The notes beneath the pieces are model-generated. The model saw only the letters and a program-made list of their open reading frames with translations. It did no database searches and was not told the origin of the DNA. The position numbers and the translations under genes are program-made. A stretch of 64,000 nt of DNA from assembly GCA_016793095.1 (NCBI GenBank), contig JAEUJQ010000054.1:1-64000 (forward strand), written 5' to 3'. Of this stretch, positions 44,262-53,427 are shown one piece after another. The number at the start of each line of letters is the position of its first letter. Within the stretch, counting starts at the first letter, position 1. The stretch is from Myxococcaceae bacterium. GTDB lineage: Bacteria; Myxococcota; Myxococcia; Myxococcales; Myxococcaceae.

Positions 44262-45206
44262 ATGCGTCACCTCGTCCTCGTCGCCCTCGTGTCGTGCGCG
44301 CCCCGCCCGGGTCAGCTCTTCGTGCCCGTGGGCGCTGGCGACGCGGGCGAGGCGTCCACGTCCGACGCGGGGCTCACCTGCGCGCCCACCTGCGCGGCGT
44401 GGACGAACCCGAGGTCGGTCGGGCTGGTCCTCTCGCCGGTCGTCGAGCTGTCGGGCCTCGTCGCGAGTCGCCGGCAGAGCGGGGTGCTGTTCGCCCACAA
44501 CGACTCGGGTGACTCGGCGCGCTTCTGGGCGCTGTCGGTCTCGAGCGCGGCCATCCTCCAGGAGTTCACCGTGCAGGGCGCGACCAACCGCGACTGGGAG
44601 GATCTCGGCTACGGCCCCTGCGGCGACGCGGGCACCTGCCTCTTCGTCGGCGACATCGGCGACAACAACCGCGTGCGCACCGACTATGCCGTCTACGTCG
44701 TCCCCGAGCCGCGGGTGACGCCGGGCGGCGCAATGATGGCCGTGCCCGGCGAGCGGCTGCCCTTCCAGTACCCCAACGCCGACAAGCACAACGCCGAGGC
44801 GCTGATCGTCGACCCGTCCTCCGGGCGCCCCTACGTGCTGACGAAGGAGCCCGGCGGACAGGCGAGCCTGGCCTTCCGCTTTCCGCTGCCGCTGACGCCC
44901 GGCGTCCAGGTCACCCTCGAGCCGGTGGCGACGCTGCCGGTGCCCACGCCCACCGATCTGCAGCTCACCGGCGCCGACGTGAGCCCCTGCGGTGACGCGC
45001 TGCTGCTGCGCACGTACAACCGGCTCGTCCTCCTGCGCGCCGACGGCGGCCTCGAGTCGGCCTTCGCGGCCGCGCCCCAGAGCGTGCCCGTGGCCCAGGA
45101 GGGGCAGGGCGAGGCGGTCGCGTTCGCTGCCGACGGGCGCTCGTACTTCACCGCGAGCGAGACGCTCACCACCGCGCCCGATCTCTTCCAGTCGTCCTGC
45201 CGATGA
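44262..45206 (+). CDS. Hypothetical secreted lipoprotein, propeller-like
   Basis: A 314-residue lipoprotein (lipobox LVALVSC, cysteine 12). After an Asp-Ala-Gly linker come repeated beta-type blocks (LSGLVASRRQSGVLFAHNDSGD, GTCLFVGDIGDNN, NAEALIVDPSSGRPYVLTKE) resembling a propeller of the esterase/SMP-30-like kind, although no family was identified with confidence. Four to six cysteines are present. The frame is open upstream, but the ATG at 44262 gives the lipobox. Its stop overlaps the ATG of the next gene. Confidence 0.65.
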   Translation: MRHLVLVALVSCAPRPGQLFVPVGAGDAGEASTSDAGLTCAPTCAAWTNPRSVGLVLSPVVELSGLVASRRQSGVLFAHNDSGDSARFWALSVSSAAILQEFTVQGATNRDWEDLGYGPCGDAGTCLFVGDIGDNNRVRTDYAVYVVPEPRVTPGGAMMAVPGERLPFQYPNADKHNAEALIVDPSSGRPYVLTKEPGGQASLAFRFPLPLTPGVQVTLEPVATLPVPTPTDLQLTGADVSPCGDALLLRTYNRLVLLRADGGLESAFAAAPQSVPVAQEGQGEAVAFAADGRSYFTASETLTTAPDLFQSSCR

Positions 45207-45775
45207 GCTGGAAGGGCCGGCTCGGCTGGGCGCTCGCCCGCGTCGTCCAGACCGTCGGGGCCGCCAGCGCTGCGCCACGCCGCCACCTCGACGAGCGCGA
45301 GCGGCGGATCCTCGAGGCGATCTTCGGCCCGGCCCTCGACACCGGCGCCATCGAGGTGCGCGAGGCGCTCGAGGGGCTCATCAACGTGAGCCGGCGCGCG
45401 TTCGTGATCGAGAACACCATGTACCTGCCGCTCCCCGTCCGGGCCGTGCCCACGCACCTGCTCGTGCACGAGGCGACGCACGTCTGGCAGTTCCAGAACG
45501 GAGGGCACGCGTACATCACCGACTCCCTCGCGGCGCAGTCCTTCGGTGACGGCTACCAGCTCGAGAAGGGCCTGCTGCAGGGCAGGAGCTGGGCCGAGCT
45601 CAACTGCGAGCAGCAGGCGACCCTCGTCGAGCACGCGTGGGAGCAGGGGTGCTTCGAGGGGCGGCCGCTCGTGATCCGCGGGGGGGATTGGACGCACGCC
45701 TTCGACGCCGCGCGGACCGAGTGGCGCGCCGGCCGGGGCGCGGCCTTCACTTCCGCCGGAACACGCGGTCGATGA
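45203..45775 (+). CDS. Hypothetical protein with HEATH (zinc-peptidase-like) motif
   Basis: A 190-residue protein with the motif HEATHVWQF (about residues 93-101), an HExxH zinc-binding pattern of the kind seen in DUF4157-like bacterial proteins, preceded by PTHLLV. No second downstream Glu or His ligand can be assigned with certainty, so catalytic activity is doubtful. There is no clear signal peptide (the N terminus is Arg/Ala-rich). It starts in the last codon of the upstream lipoprotein gene (ATGA), so the two are coupled. Its end overlaps the end of the convergent gene at 45747. Confidence 0.6.
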   Translation: MSWKGRLGWALARVVQTVGAASAAPRRHLDERERRILEAIFGPALDTGAIEVREALEGLINVSRRAFVIENTMYLPLPVRAVPTHLLVHEATHVWQFQNGGHAYITDSLAAQSFGDGYQLEKGLLQGRSWAELNCEQQATLVEHAWEQGCFEGRPLVIRGGDWTHAFDAARTEWRAGRGAAFTSAGTRGR

Positions 45776-46235
45776 CGATCGGCTCCTTGCCGTCCGGGAG
45801 CAGGCTGATCCGGTAGGTCATCAGCCCGTCCTCGCCCAGCCACCGCCTCAGGTTGATGCCCGACTTCTTCGCGTCGTCCGTCATCCGCCCGGTCGAGACG
45901 AACACGCCGTCTTCGAGCACCGTCGTGTACGAGAACTCGTCGCCGAAGAACTCGTCCTTCGTCAGCGTCTTTCCATCGAGGACGATCTGGTAGCGCTTCT
46001 TCGCGATCGTCCCGTCGATCTCCAGGAAGAGGGTGCCGTTGTTCACGCGGATCCGGTGAATCGGTCGCACCGACTTCGCCGCCTTGCGCACGAACCAGTT
46101 GATGCCCAGCTTCTCGAGGATCGGCGCGGTGTCGGTCGACTTCTCGAGGTCCAGCTGCCAGACCCCCTCGAGCGGGTGCGAGGACACGCCGGCGTCGGGG
46201 GTCTGGGCCAGCACCAGCAGGAGCAGCGCGGTCAC
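45747..46235 (-). CDS. Hypothetical secreted protein
   Basis: A 162-residue protein with an N-terminal signal peptide (MTALLLLVLAQTPDAG) and a compact beta-rich body: GVWQLDLEKS, NGTLFLEIDGTIAKKRYQIVLDGKTL and YRISLLPDGKEPIVIDRVFRRK. This pattern looks lipocalin-like, but no family was recognised. It begins one base before the PlsB-type gene ends, so it probably follows that gene in one transcript. Its 3' end overlaps the convergent HEATH gene by 29 bp. Confidence 0.6.
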   Translation of the reverse strand: MTALLLLVLAQTPDAGVSSHPLEGVWQLDLEKSTDTAPILEKLGINWFVRKAAKSVRPIHRIRVNNGTLFLEIDGTIAKKRYQIVLDGKTLTKDEFFGDEFSYTTVLEDGVFVSTGRMTDDAKKSGINLRRWLGEDGLMTYRISLLPDGKEPIVIDRVFRRK

Positions 46236-46236
46236 G

Positions 46237-48789
46237 TCACTTCACCTCCGGCACGAAGAGCCGCAGCTGGTTGATGAGCTCTTCGAGCGGTCGTTCGGGC
46301 ACGAGCTTCTTGTTCTGCTCCCCGAGGTAGCCCTGCTCGAGCAGGTACGTGAGCGCGTTCTCGAGCGCCGACTTGGACACGGCCTCGGCCGAGAGGATCG
46401 TGCCGCCGAGAAAGTCGGCGCGACCGTTCTCGAGGGCCTTCTTGAGGAACTCCTTCTTGTCCTGGCCGTCCTTCGGCACGTCGGCGGCCTGGTGCGCCGC
46501 GAGCAGGTAGGCCTCGAGCACGTCGAGCAGCAGATCGGCCAGGAACTGGACGGTGCCGCGCACGTGAGGCTCCGGCGCGAGGGCCAGCGTGTGATCCTCC
46601 CGGACCGCCAGCCCGAGCGAGAGCAGGTGCTCGAGCGTCGCCTCGAAGATGTGCTCGAAGGTCTGCCCGACCGGGTAGATGAACTCCATCTTGAGCAGCC
46701 GCGACAGCACCAGCGCCCGCTCGCGGACCGCCGCCAGGCCACGCTCAGGCTCGCACGACAGCATCGCCGCGCAGACGATGGTGCGGCCGGCGATCAGGTT
46801 CATCAGGGTGTTCTTGTAGAAGCTGAGCTCGACGCGGCGGTCCTCTTCGACCTGGTAGATCGGCTCGCCGCGCGCCTCGACGATGCGCACGAAGCCCTCC
46901 GACGCGAACATGCGCATGGCGTCGTGGATCGGCCCCAGCACCGTCGGTGACGACGGTGCGTCGTTCAGCTGCACCGAGAGCGGCGCCTTGAGCTCCGTCG
47001 CCATCTTCCTCAGCAGGACGACGCGATCGGTGATCTCCCGCACCGAGATGCCGCGGCGGCGGTGGGCCAGGAGGGCCGAGGCGAGGAGGGCGTGCGGCGT
47101 GACCGTCGAGACGCGCGAGATGCCGTGCATCACCCGGTGTCCGAGTGAGCGCACCAGGGCCTTCTTCTGCTCGTCGGTGGCGCTCCGCGCGTCGATCCCA
47201 CGCTCCTTCATCAGCTTCGCGAGCGACACCGGCTCGTCGAAGCGAAGGTGAATTCGGCCGTAGTTCTCGGTCAGCACCGTCGGGGCCGACAGCAGCGCCT
47301 TGAGATCCTCCGGCTTCTTCTCGCCGCCCGCCAGCTCGGCGCGGTAGCTCGCGCCCTCGACGACCCGCTCGTAGTCGATGGCCACCGGCACGAAGAGCAG
47401 ATCGTTGCGGGCCCCCTCGAGCACCGCGTCGACGAGCCAGGTGAAGAGGCCCAGCTTCGGCGGCAGCAGCTTGCCGGTCCTCGAGCGACCGCCCTCGGGG
47501 AAGAACTCGTGGTGAATGCCGTCGTGCACGAGCTTCTTGAGGTACGCCTTGAAGACCGCCGTGTAGAGCTTGTCGCCTTTGAAGCTCCGCCGCAGAAAGA
47601 ACGCGCCACCGCGGCGAAGGAACGGCCCCAACGGGAAGAACGACAGGTTCGCGCCGGCGGCCACCAGCGGCACCGTGTAGCCCCGCTGGAAGAGCACGTA
47701 GCTCATGATCAGGTAGTCGACGTGGCTCTTGTGCGACGGCGTGAGCACCATCGGCGCGTCGGCCGCGGCCTTCATCGCCCGCTCGAGGCCCGCCTCGTCC
47801 ACCTCGACGCCGTCGTAGATGCGGTTGAAGACCCAGTGAAGGATCGGCGCGGTGAAGCCCACGACGCTCGGGCTGTAGCGCGCGGCGATGGACCCGAAGT
47901 TGCGCTTCGCCGTCCGGTGCACCGCCTCGATGGGGCGATTCTGCTCCTTCGCCACCTCGGCCGCCGCCGACTGGAACACCTTGTCCCGCATCGCCTCGTC
48001 GATCAGGCGATCGGTGGGCTTGCGCGGGGGGCCGAAGACCGCGCGCGTCTCCTTCGCGAGGTGGTGGTGCAGAGTGGAGCGCACCTTCCTGGCGATCAGC
48101 TCGGTGGACTCGGAGGCGTGATCCGCCACGAAGGCCTTCAGATCGATGGCCTCGCCGACGCGGAACTGCGCGCGGTGGTAGTTGCGGAAGAAGGCGCCGA
48201 CGCTGTGCAGGAACCCCGGCGCTTCGGGGCTGCCGAAGATGCGATCGAAGACGCTCGGCGTGATCTTCTGCAGCCACTTCTCCCAGACGAAGAGCTCGGG
48301 CACGAGGAAGATGGGGTGCTCCGACGTGCGGGCCAGGTCCACCAGCGCGGGGAACGGATCTTCTCCCGACTTGCCGCGCGCCGTGTTGAACGCCGCCTCG
48401 CGCAGGAAGATGAGCCCCGAGCCGCCCTGACGGCGGGCGTACGTGAAGCGCACGTCGAAGGCGCCGCGCTGCGCTGCGAGCGTGAACGGCTTCGTGAACC
48501 ACGGTCGCAGGTTGACGACGGCGCGCACCGGCGGGAGCCCGCGACGCACCATCGCCCAGTGCAGGTAGAGGAAGTTCACCCACGCGGTGGTCCGCATGAT
48601 GTGAACGACGAAGCCCTTCTGGTGCAGGCTCGTCAGCTCGTCGGCGGCGGTCTGCGGGAAGCGCACCGGCTCGAAGTAGCGGCGCGCCAGCCACCGACCC
48701 CATGGCCCGAACTCCTGGTACACCTCTGGCGTGAGCTCGGCCGGGGGCTTGGCGATCAGCGCGTCCACGGCCGCGAACCATAGCGGCAA
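46237..48789 (-). CDS. plsB: Glycerol-3-phosphate acyltransferase (PlsB type)
   Basis: An 850-residue PlsB-type acyltransferase, which puts the first acyl chain on glycerol 3-phosphate at the inner membrane. The acyltransferase domain has the catalytic SHKSHVDYL (H(X)4D, about residue 350) and the substrate motif FPEGGRSRTGK (about 428). N- and C-terminal regions are long and of family length. The start is uncertain: TTG at 48789 or the internal GTG at 48768. It is co-directional with the downstream small secreted protein gene. It shares a lipid theme with the PlsC-type gene at 3.0-4.6 kb. Confidence 0.85.
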   Translation of the reverse strand: MPLWFAAVDALIAKPPAELTPEVYQEFGPWGRWLARRYFEPVRFPQTAADELTSLHQKGFVVHIMRTTAWVNFLYLHWAMVRRGLPPVRAVVNLRPWFTKPFTLAAQRGAFDVRFTYARRQGGSGLIFLREAAFNTARGKSGEDPFPALVDLARTSEHPIFLVPELFVWEKWLQKITPSVFDRIFGSPEAPGFLHSVGAFFRNYHRAQFRVGEAIDLKAFVADHASESTELIARKVRSTLHHHLAKETRAVFGPPRKPTDRLIDEAMRDKVFQSAAAEVAKEQNRPIEAVHRTAKRNFGSIAARYSPSVVGFTAPILHWVFNRIYDGVEVDEAGLERAMKAAADAPMVLTPSHKSHVDYLIMSYVLFQRGYTVPLVAAGANLSFFPLGPFLRRGGAFFLRRSFKGDKLYTAVFKAYLKKLVHDGIHHEFFPEGGRSRTGKLLPPKLGLFTWLVDAVLEGARNDLLFVPVAIDYERVVEGASYRAELAGGEKKPEDLKALLSAPTVLTENYGRIHLRFDEPVSLAKLMKERGIDARSATDEQKKALVRSLGHRVMHGISRVSTVTPHALLASALLAHRRRGISVREITDRVVLLRKMATELKAPLSVQLNDAPSSPTVLGPIHDAMRMFASEGFVRIVEARGEPIYQVEEDRRVELSFYKNTLMNLIAGRTIVCAAMLSCEPERGLAAVRERALVLSRLLKMEFIYPVGQTFEHIFEATLEHLLSLGLAVREDHTLALAPEPHVRGTVQFLADLLLDVLEAYLLAAHQAADVPKDGQDKKEFLKKALENGRADFLGGTILSAEAVSKSALENALTYLLEQGYLGEQNKKLVPERPLEELINQLRLFVPEVK

Positions 48790-48906
48790 CGGAACTGGCG
48801 GCGGCAGCTTTCAGGACTTCCGGGCCGAGGGGAGTGCTTCGGCCATGATGCAGTGCATCGCGGGCTGCGTCGCACCGGCCCTGGTGCGCGCCCGCGCGGC
48901 GAGCGG

Positions 48907-50475
48907 TCAGCCTGAGCGACGCAGGGGCTCGCGGGAGAGCGCAGCCCAGCGCGCGTACGACGTTGGCCCTGACACGATGGGATCGGTAAAGAGCGCGCGC
49001 AGCTGCGCCCGATCGAGCCGGCCGGCGCGGTGGGCCTGGTAGAGCGCCTCGCCCAGCAGGTATCCGATGGCGTGGCTGACGGCGTTGAACTGCTCGGACG
49101 ACGTCGGGAGCAGCCGGCGCACCGAGGCGCTCGTCACGTCGGGCAGCGAGGTGAGGGCGAGCACGAACGCGGCCGTCTGCTTCTGGGGAGCGGAACCGTG
49201 GCGGAAGTGCGAGGCCCACTCGTCGAGGGTTGGGCAGGTGCGCTTCGGGTTCACCAGCTTCGAGCCGAAGAAGCCGATGGCCTCTTCGACGGCGCGGGCC
49301 CAGAACGCGTCGCCCCACGGTCGGTCGCGCTCCATGGCGGCGCCGGTGGCGCAGTGCCGCACGAAGTGAGCGGCCTCCTCGGCGGCGTGGTTGAGCGAGA
49401 AGCCGGACAGCCAGATCGTGCGCGCTCGGGGCACGAAGGCGCTCTGGCCCGAGAGCGCGTGGCGGCGCAGCGCTTCGAGCTCGCGTCGTGAGAACTGCCC
49501 GCGCCGCCCGATGCGCTCGAGGCCGTCGAGATCGAGCGGCGTGAGGACCTCGAGACGCGCCAGCGCCTTCGTCACCGGCACTCCAGCGAGCCGGCCGATC
49601 GCCCGCGCGAGCGCCCGCACCGTCGCCGCCATGCCGCCGTCCTCGATGGGGGCGTCTCCGGCCTCGGCCTCGCAGTAGTCGAGGAAGGTGCGCTGGCAGA
49701 CGACCGGCGAGGCGTTGAAGACGCCGACCACGTCGTCCCCGTGCTCGACCGCGTCGGTGACGTCGACCTTGCCGGCGCGGGCCAGACGCCACCACGCGCC
49801 CTCCGGGTTCTGAAACACGACGAGCTGCCGTCGGCGCGTCGTGCCTAGCGCGCGCGTCACGCAGGCAGGCAGGTGGGCCGGCGCGACGTGGTACTGCCCG
49901 ACCAGGGCCAGCACCAGCGGCCGGTCTTCCGCCTTCGCGGCCTTCGCGATCAGCTTCGCGGCGACCTCGTCCCGAATCGCGAGCGAGCGCGGCCCCGAAG
50001 CCCGTTTGTCGATCGCGATCACCTCGAGCTTCTCCCGGCGCGCCAGCTCGAAGATGGGCTTGAAGTGCGGCCAGATGTCGAAGGCGCCAGAGTACGGGTG
50101 GCCGATGCCCTCGAGGAAGCGGCGATCGGAGAGGCGACCGGCGAGGTAGCGCTCGAGGACGGTCTGGTGGCGCGCCTCGACGAACTCCAGCGCGAGCACG
50201 AGGCGGCGGCCGCTGCGCCCGGCGTGGCTCACCAGGTCGAGGAACGCGCGCTGAGCGTAGCGGAGCGTGTGGTAGTCGCCGACGTACACCACGTCAGCCT
50301 CCCGGACGCGGCCGTAGACCTGGCCCATCGAGAGCGCGGCCCGCACGCGGGTGCTCGCACGACGGTAGCGGGCCTCATAGGACTTGAAGGCCGACGACGC
50401 CCCCGAGACGAGCGCGTCGATCTGCCGTTGCTGGTGACGGAAGAGGGCCAGCTGCAGGGCGAGCGACGGCTGCAT
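48907..50475 (-). CDS. ChaN-like haem-binding/uptake domain protein
   Basis: A 522-residue protein with a ChaN-type domain in its N-terminal half: VVYVGDYHTLRYAQRAFLDL, LALEFVEARHQTVLERYLAG and LVGQYHVAPAHLPACV. ChaN-type proteins are known as periplasmic or outer-membrane haem-binding proteins. The C-terminal half (about residues 250-520) is unrecognised, helix-rich, and contains ATLFVRHCATG-like Cys and Trp-rich stretches. No signal peptide is evident. ATG at 50475 is preferred; a GTG at 50508 would add 11 residues. It is divergent from the TonB-dependent receptor, which may reflect a shared metal or haem theme. Confidence 0.65.
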   Translation of the reverse strand: MQPSLALQLALFRHQQRQIDALVSGASSAFKSYEARYRRASTRVRAALSMGQVYGRVREADVVYVGDYHTLRYAQRAFLDLVSHAGRSGRRLVLALEFVEARHQTVLERYLAGRLSDRRFLEGIGHPYSGAFDIWPHFKPIFELARREKLEVIAIDKRASGPRSLAIRDEVAAKLIAKAAKAEDRPLVLALVGQYHVAPAHLPACVTRALGTTRRRQLVVFQNPEGAWWRLARAGKVDVTDAVEHGDDVVGVFNASPVVCQRTFLDYCEAEAGDAPIEDGGMAATVRALARAIGRLAGVPVTKALARLEVLTPLDLDGLERIGRRGQFSRRELEALRRHALSGQSAFVPRARTIWLSGFSLNHAAEEAAHFVRHCATGAAMERDRPWGDAFWARAVEEAIGFFGSKLVNPKRTCPTLDEWASHFRHGSAPQKQTAAFVLALTSLPDVTSASVRRLLPTSSEQFNAVSHAIGYLLGEALYQAHRAGRLDRAQLRALFTDPIVSGPTSYARWAALSREPLRRSG

Positions 50476-50586
50476 CGGGACGCGGCTACGCTTCCATGCG
50501 CCTCCCACGCCGGCAAATTCCCGACTGCGCCGCTGCCGGCTGATTCCTGGCTTGCCTTGCGGGAGCGGTCAGCCCACCATCCCCGG

Positions 50587-53427
50587 GTGCCCCGCTCCCT
50601 CCGCGCGCTGCTGATCCTGGCCCCATGCCTGGCGCTCGCGGGTGAGCCGAAGGTGGGGTTCCTCCACAGCCCGCCGGTCGAGCTGAGGGCCAACACGCCG
50701 TTCGCGGTCGAGGGCTCGCTCACCGGCGAGGGCTCGCTGTCCACCGTGTCGCTGAAGCTGCGAGCGCCAGGGAAGGCCTACGAGTCCATCGCCCTCGAGC
50801 TGCAGTACGGCGATCTCTATCGCGGCACCATCCCCGCTGAGCGCGTCGTTCCTCCAGCCATCGAGTACTACGTCGAAGGCACGACCCGGCTTGGAGACGT
50901 GATCGCCCTCTTCGGCACCGCCTTCAAGCCGATCCGCGTGGCCGTGCCCGGCGTGGCGCCGGTGGAGGCGAAGCCCGAGCCTGCTCCACCCGAAGAGCCG
51001 GAGGAGAAGCCAGCGCCGCCGAAGCTCAAGTGCAAGAAGACGAAGAAGGGCAAGAAGTGCGAGGAGGAGCCCGCCCCAGAGCCGGTCGAGGCGAAGCCGG
51101 AGCCGAAACCAGAGCCCGTCGAAGCGAAGCCGGAGCCCAGGCCCGAGCCGAAGCCAGACAAGAAGCCTCCCGCGGAAGAGCCACGGCGCACGGAGCTGGC
51201 GAAGGCCGATGGGCCGAAGAGCGAGCCGCCCAGGCCGGATCCCCCCAGGACTGAGCCGAAGGCCGGCAAGACCGCCGAGAAGGCCGACAAGCCGGAGCCG
51301 CCCCGCAAGCGCAGTGAGCTGGAGGAAGAGCTCGCCATGTACGCCGCGGAGGAGACGGGCGCCGTCGTTCAGCGCGTCGACGACTCGAGCGCCCGCAGCC
51401 CGCTGATGCCGACCGTGCTGACGGCCGCCCACCTCAAGCAGCTCGGCGTCCGGTACGTCTTCGAGGCGCTCGGCCTGGTGCCGGGGCTCACCGTGACACG
51501 CGACGTGCAGGGATCCTTCCGGCTCGGAGTGCGCGGGCTTCGCAGCGACCCCGACGTGCTGTTCCTGCTCAACGGCCAGCGGCTCAACGCCTTCTACGAC
51601 GCGAAGGCGCTCGCGAACCTGCCCATCGACAACTTCGAGCGCATCGAGATCTACCGTGGGCCGGCGACCGCCGACGTGGGCCTCGGCAACTTCACCGCCC
51701 TCGTCAACCTGGTCTCGAATCGGCAGCAGGGGCTGCGAGCGTCCGTCAGCGGCGGCAGCTTCATGGCCTTCGACGGTCACCTCTCGGCCGCGAAGACGTT
51801 CGGCGGCTTCACCATCTTCGGAGACGCCGACGTCGTGAGCCAACAGGGGGCGCGGCGGACGATCATTCGCGACGGCCTCGACACGACCACGCCCGCGACG
51901 AGCGACAAAGTCACCAATGACAACCGCTTCCTCGTGAACGTCGGCGTGGGCGCGGCCTACGAGGGCGAGGCCGTCGGCAAGCTGACGCTTCAGGGGCGGG
52001 TGATGAGCGAGCGGCGCGGGGCGTACATCGGCCGCTTCGACGTGGTGGGCAACGACTCACAGCTCGACTGGCTGGTGGTTCAGGCGCAGCTGGGCTGGGA
52101 GCGGCGGATCGGGGACGGCGGCAAGCTCTCGGCGCGCCTCTGGTTCGATCAGCAGAACACCGATCGGCGCTGGCACCTGACGCCCGATGGCTACCAGTTC
52201 CGCGCCACCGCGCCCGAGTCGCTCTTCCCCGACGGCGTGCAGGAGCAGCAGCGCGTCGGCATGCGCGGGTTCGGCGTGGACGTGCGCGGCGAGCTCGCCC
52301 TGCCAGCGAAGAACCGGCTCGCGGTCGGCCTCAACCTCGGCGTCGACTCCTTGTCCGACTACGCGCTCATGTCGAACTACCAGCCCGGCTCGTCCGGGGC
52401 GACGCTGCGCGAAGGGGCGCTGTCGCGAGGCGTGAACCAGGACGGCTCGCAGGTCGGCTTCCCCACCGACGGACCGGCCGGCAACCGGGGCCCCGCCGCC
52501 GATCGGCTCGGCTTCGGCCTCTACGCCTTCGACACCTGGACGCCCTTCGAGGCGCTCTCGATCCAGGCCGGGCTCAGGCTCGACTTCACGCAGCTCCCCA
52601 CCAACGACAACGGCGTCTTCACCGGGGCCACGCTCGTCCCCTCGATCGGCCCGCGCGTCGGCCTCGCGCTCGCGCCGCTCAAGTCGCTGGTCTTTCGCGG
52701 CAACTACGGGCGCTCGTTCCGCGCGCCGACGCCGCAGGAGCTCGCTGAGAGCGCGATCAACTCCGACTTCAACCAGGGCCGCTTCGTGGGCAACAGCCGC
52801 CTCGAGGGCGCCTACGTGGACGCGGTCGAGCTGGGCGGCGAGTGGGTGCAGAGCATCGGCGACGCGCGGCTCCGGTTGAAGGGCCAGGGCTTCTACAACC
52901 GCTTCAACAACCCCATCGCGATGGTGGACTCGACGGGCAACCTCGCGCCGTGGGTCAACCGGCCGCAGGGGGTGCAGTCGTTCGGCCTCGAGGGCGAGGG
53001 GCGCCTCGAGCTGGTGAGCCGCTCGGCCGTGTGGCTCAACTCGAGCTGGTTCCGAGTGGAAGATCTCGGCGCCGCGCAGAACGGCCGGCTGATCACCGAT
53101 CAACCGCAGGTGCGGCTCAACGCAGGGTTCTCGCTCCCGCTCGGGCCCTTCCTCAACCTCGACGTGATCCTCCGGCACGCCTCCGAACGCCGCAGCAACG
53201 CCCGCACCGCGCTCGAACAACGCCGCCGCTTCGTCCTGCCTCCGACCTTGCTGGTGGGCGCGCAGCTGCGCACCGAGCCGCTCTTCGACCGCTTCGAGCT
53301 GGTGCTGATGGGGCAGAACGTCTTCAACCTCGAGTGGGCTGACGACGCCGCGCGGCCCGACCGCATGCCCGGGGGCGTGCCTCGCGAGCCCTTCCAGATC
53401 TTCGGTAGCCTGCGGGTGAGCCTGTGA
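50587..53427 (+). CDS. TonB-dependent outer-membrane receptor with N-terminal extension
   Basis: A 946-residue TonB-dependent receptor. After the signal peptide (RSLRALLILAPCLALAG) is an extra domain of about 110 residues (VGFLHSPPVELRANTPFAVEGS...), then a linker of about 150 residues very rich in Lys, Pro and Glu with KPEP repeats. The plug domain begins about residue 268 (LTAAHLKQLGVRYVFEALGLVPG, with the plug's RGLRSD and NGQRLN), and the beta-barrel follows to the C terminus, which ends in a typical aromatic-hydrophobic sequence (FGSLRVSL). It imports a siderophore, metal complex, vitamin or sugar. The GTG at 50587 was chosen as the only start with a good signal peptide. Confidence 0.88.
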   Translation: MPRSLRALLILAPCLALAGEPKVGFLHSPPVELRANTPFAVEGSLTGEGSLSTVSLKLRAPGKAYESIALELQYGDLYRGTIPAERVVPPAIEYYVEGTTRLGDVIALFGTAFKPIRVAVPGVAPVEAKPEPAPPEEPEEKPAPPKLKCKKTKKGKKCEEEPAPEPVEAKPEPKPEPVEAKPEPRPEPKPDKKPPAEEPRRTELAKADGPKSEPPRPDPPRTEPKAGKTAEKADKPEPPRKRSELEEELAMYAAEETGAVVQRVDDSSARSPLMPTVLTAAHLKQLGVRYVFEALGLVPGLTVTRDVQGSFRLGVRGLRSDPDVLFLLNGQRLNAFYDAKALANLPIDNFERIEIYRGPATADVGLGNFTALVNLVSNRQQGLRASVSGGSFMAFDGHLSAAKTFGGFTIFGDADVVSQQGARRTIIRDGLDTTTPATSDKVTNDNRFLVNVGVGAAYEGEAVGKLTLQGRVMSERRGAYIGRFDVVGNDSQLDWLVVQAQLGWERRIGDGGKLSARLWFDQQNTDRRWHLTPDGYQFRATAPESLFPDGVQEQQRVGMRGFGVDVRGELALPAKNRLAVGLNLGVDSLSDYALMSNYQPGSSGATLREGALSRGVNQDGSQVGFPTDGPAGNRGPAADRLGFGLYAFDTWTPFEALSIQAGLRLDFTQLPTNDNGVFTGATLVPSIGPRVGLALAPLKSLVFRGNYGRSFRAPTPQELAESAINSDFNQGRFVGNSRLEGAYVDAVELGGEWVQSIGDARLRLKGQGFYNRFNNPIAMVDSTGNLAPWVNRPQGVQSFGLEGEGRLELVSRSAVWLNSSWFRVEDLGAAQNGRLITDQPQVRLNAGFSLPLGPFLNLDVILRHASERRSNARTALEQRRRFVLPPTLLVGAQLRTEPLFDRFELVLMGQNVFNLEWADDAARPDRMPGGVPREPFQIFGSLRVSL

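Noticed and set aside
46745-49795. Very long open frame on the minus strand overlapping plsB and the ChaN-like gene
   Set aside because: Arg/Ala-rich translation typical of a shadow frame; the overlapping frames encode recognisable acyltransferase and ChaN domains.
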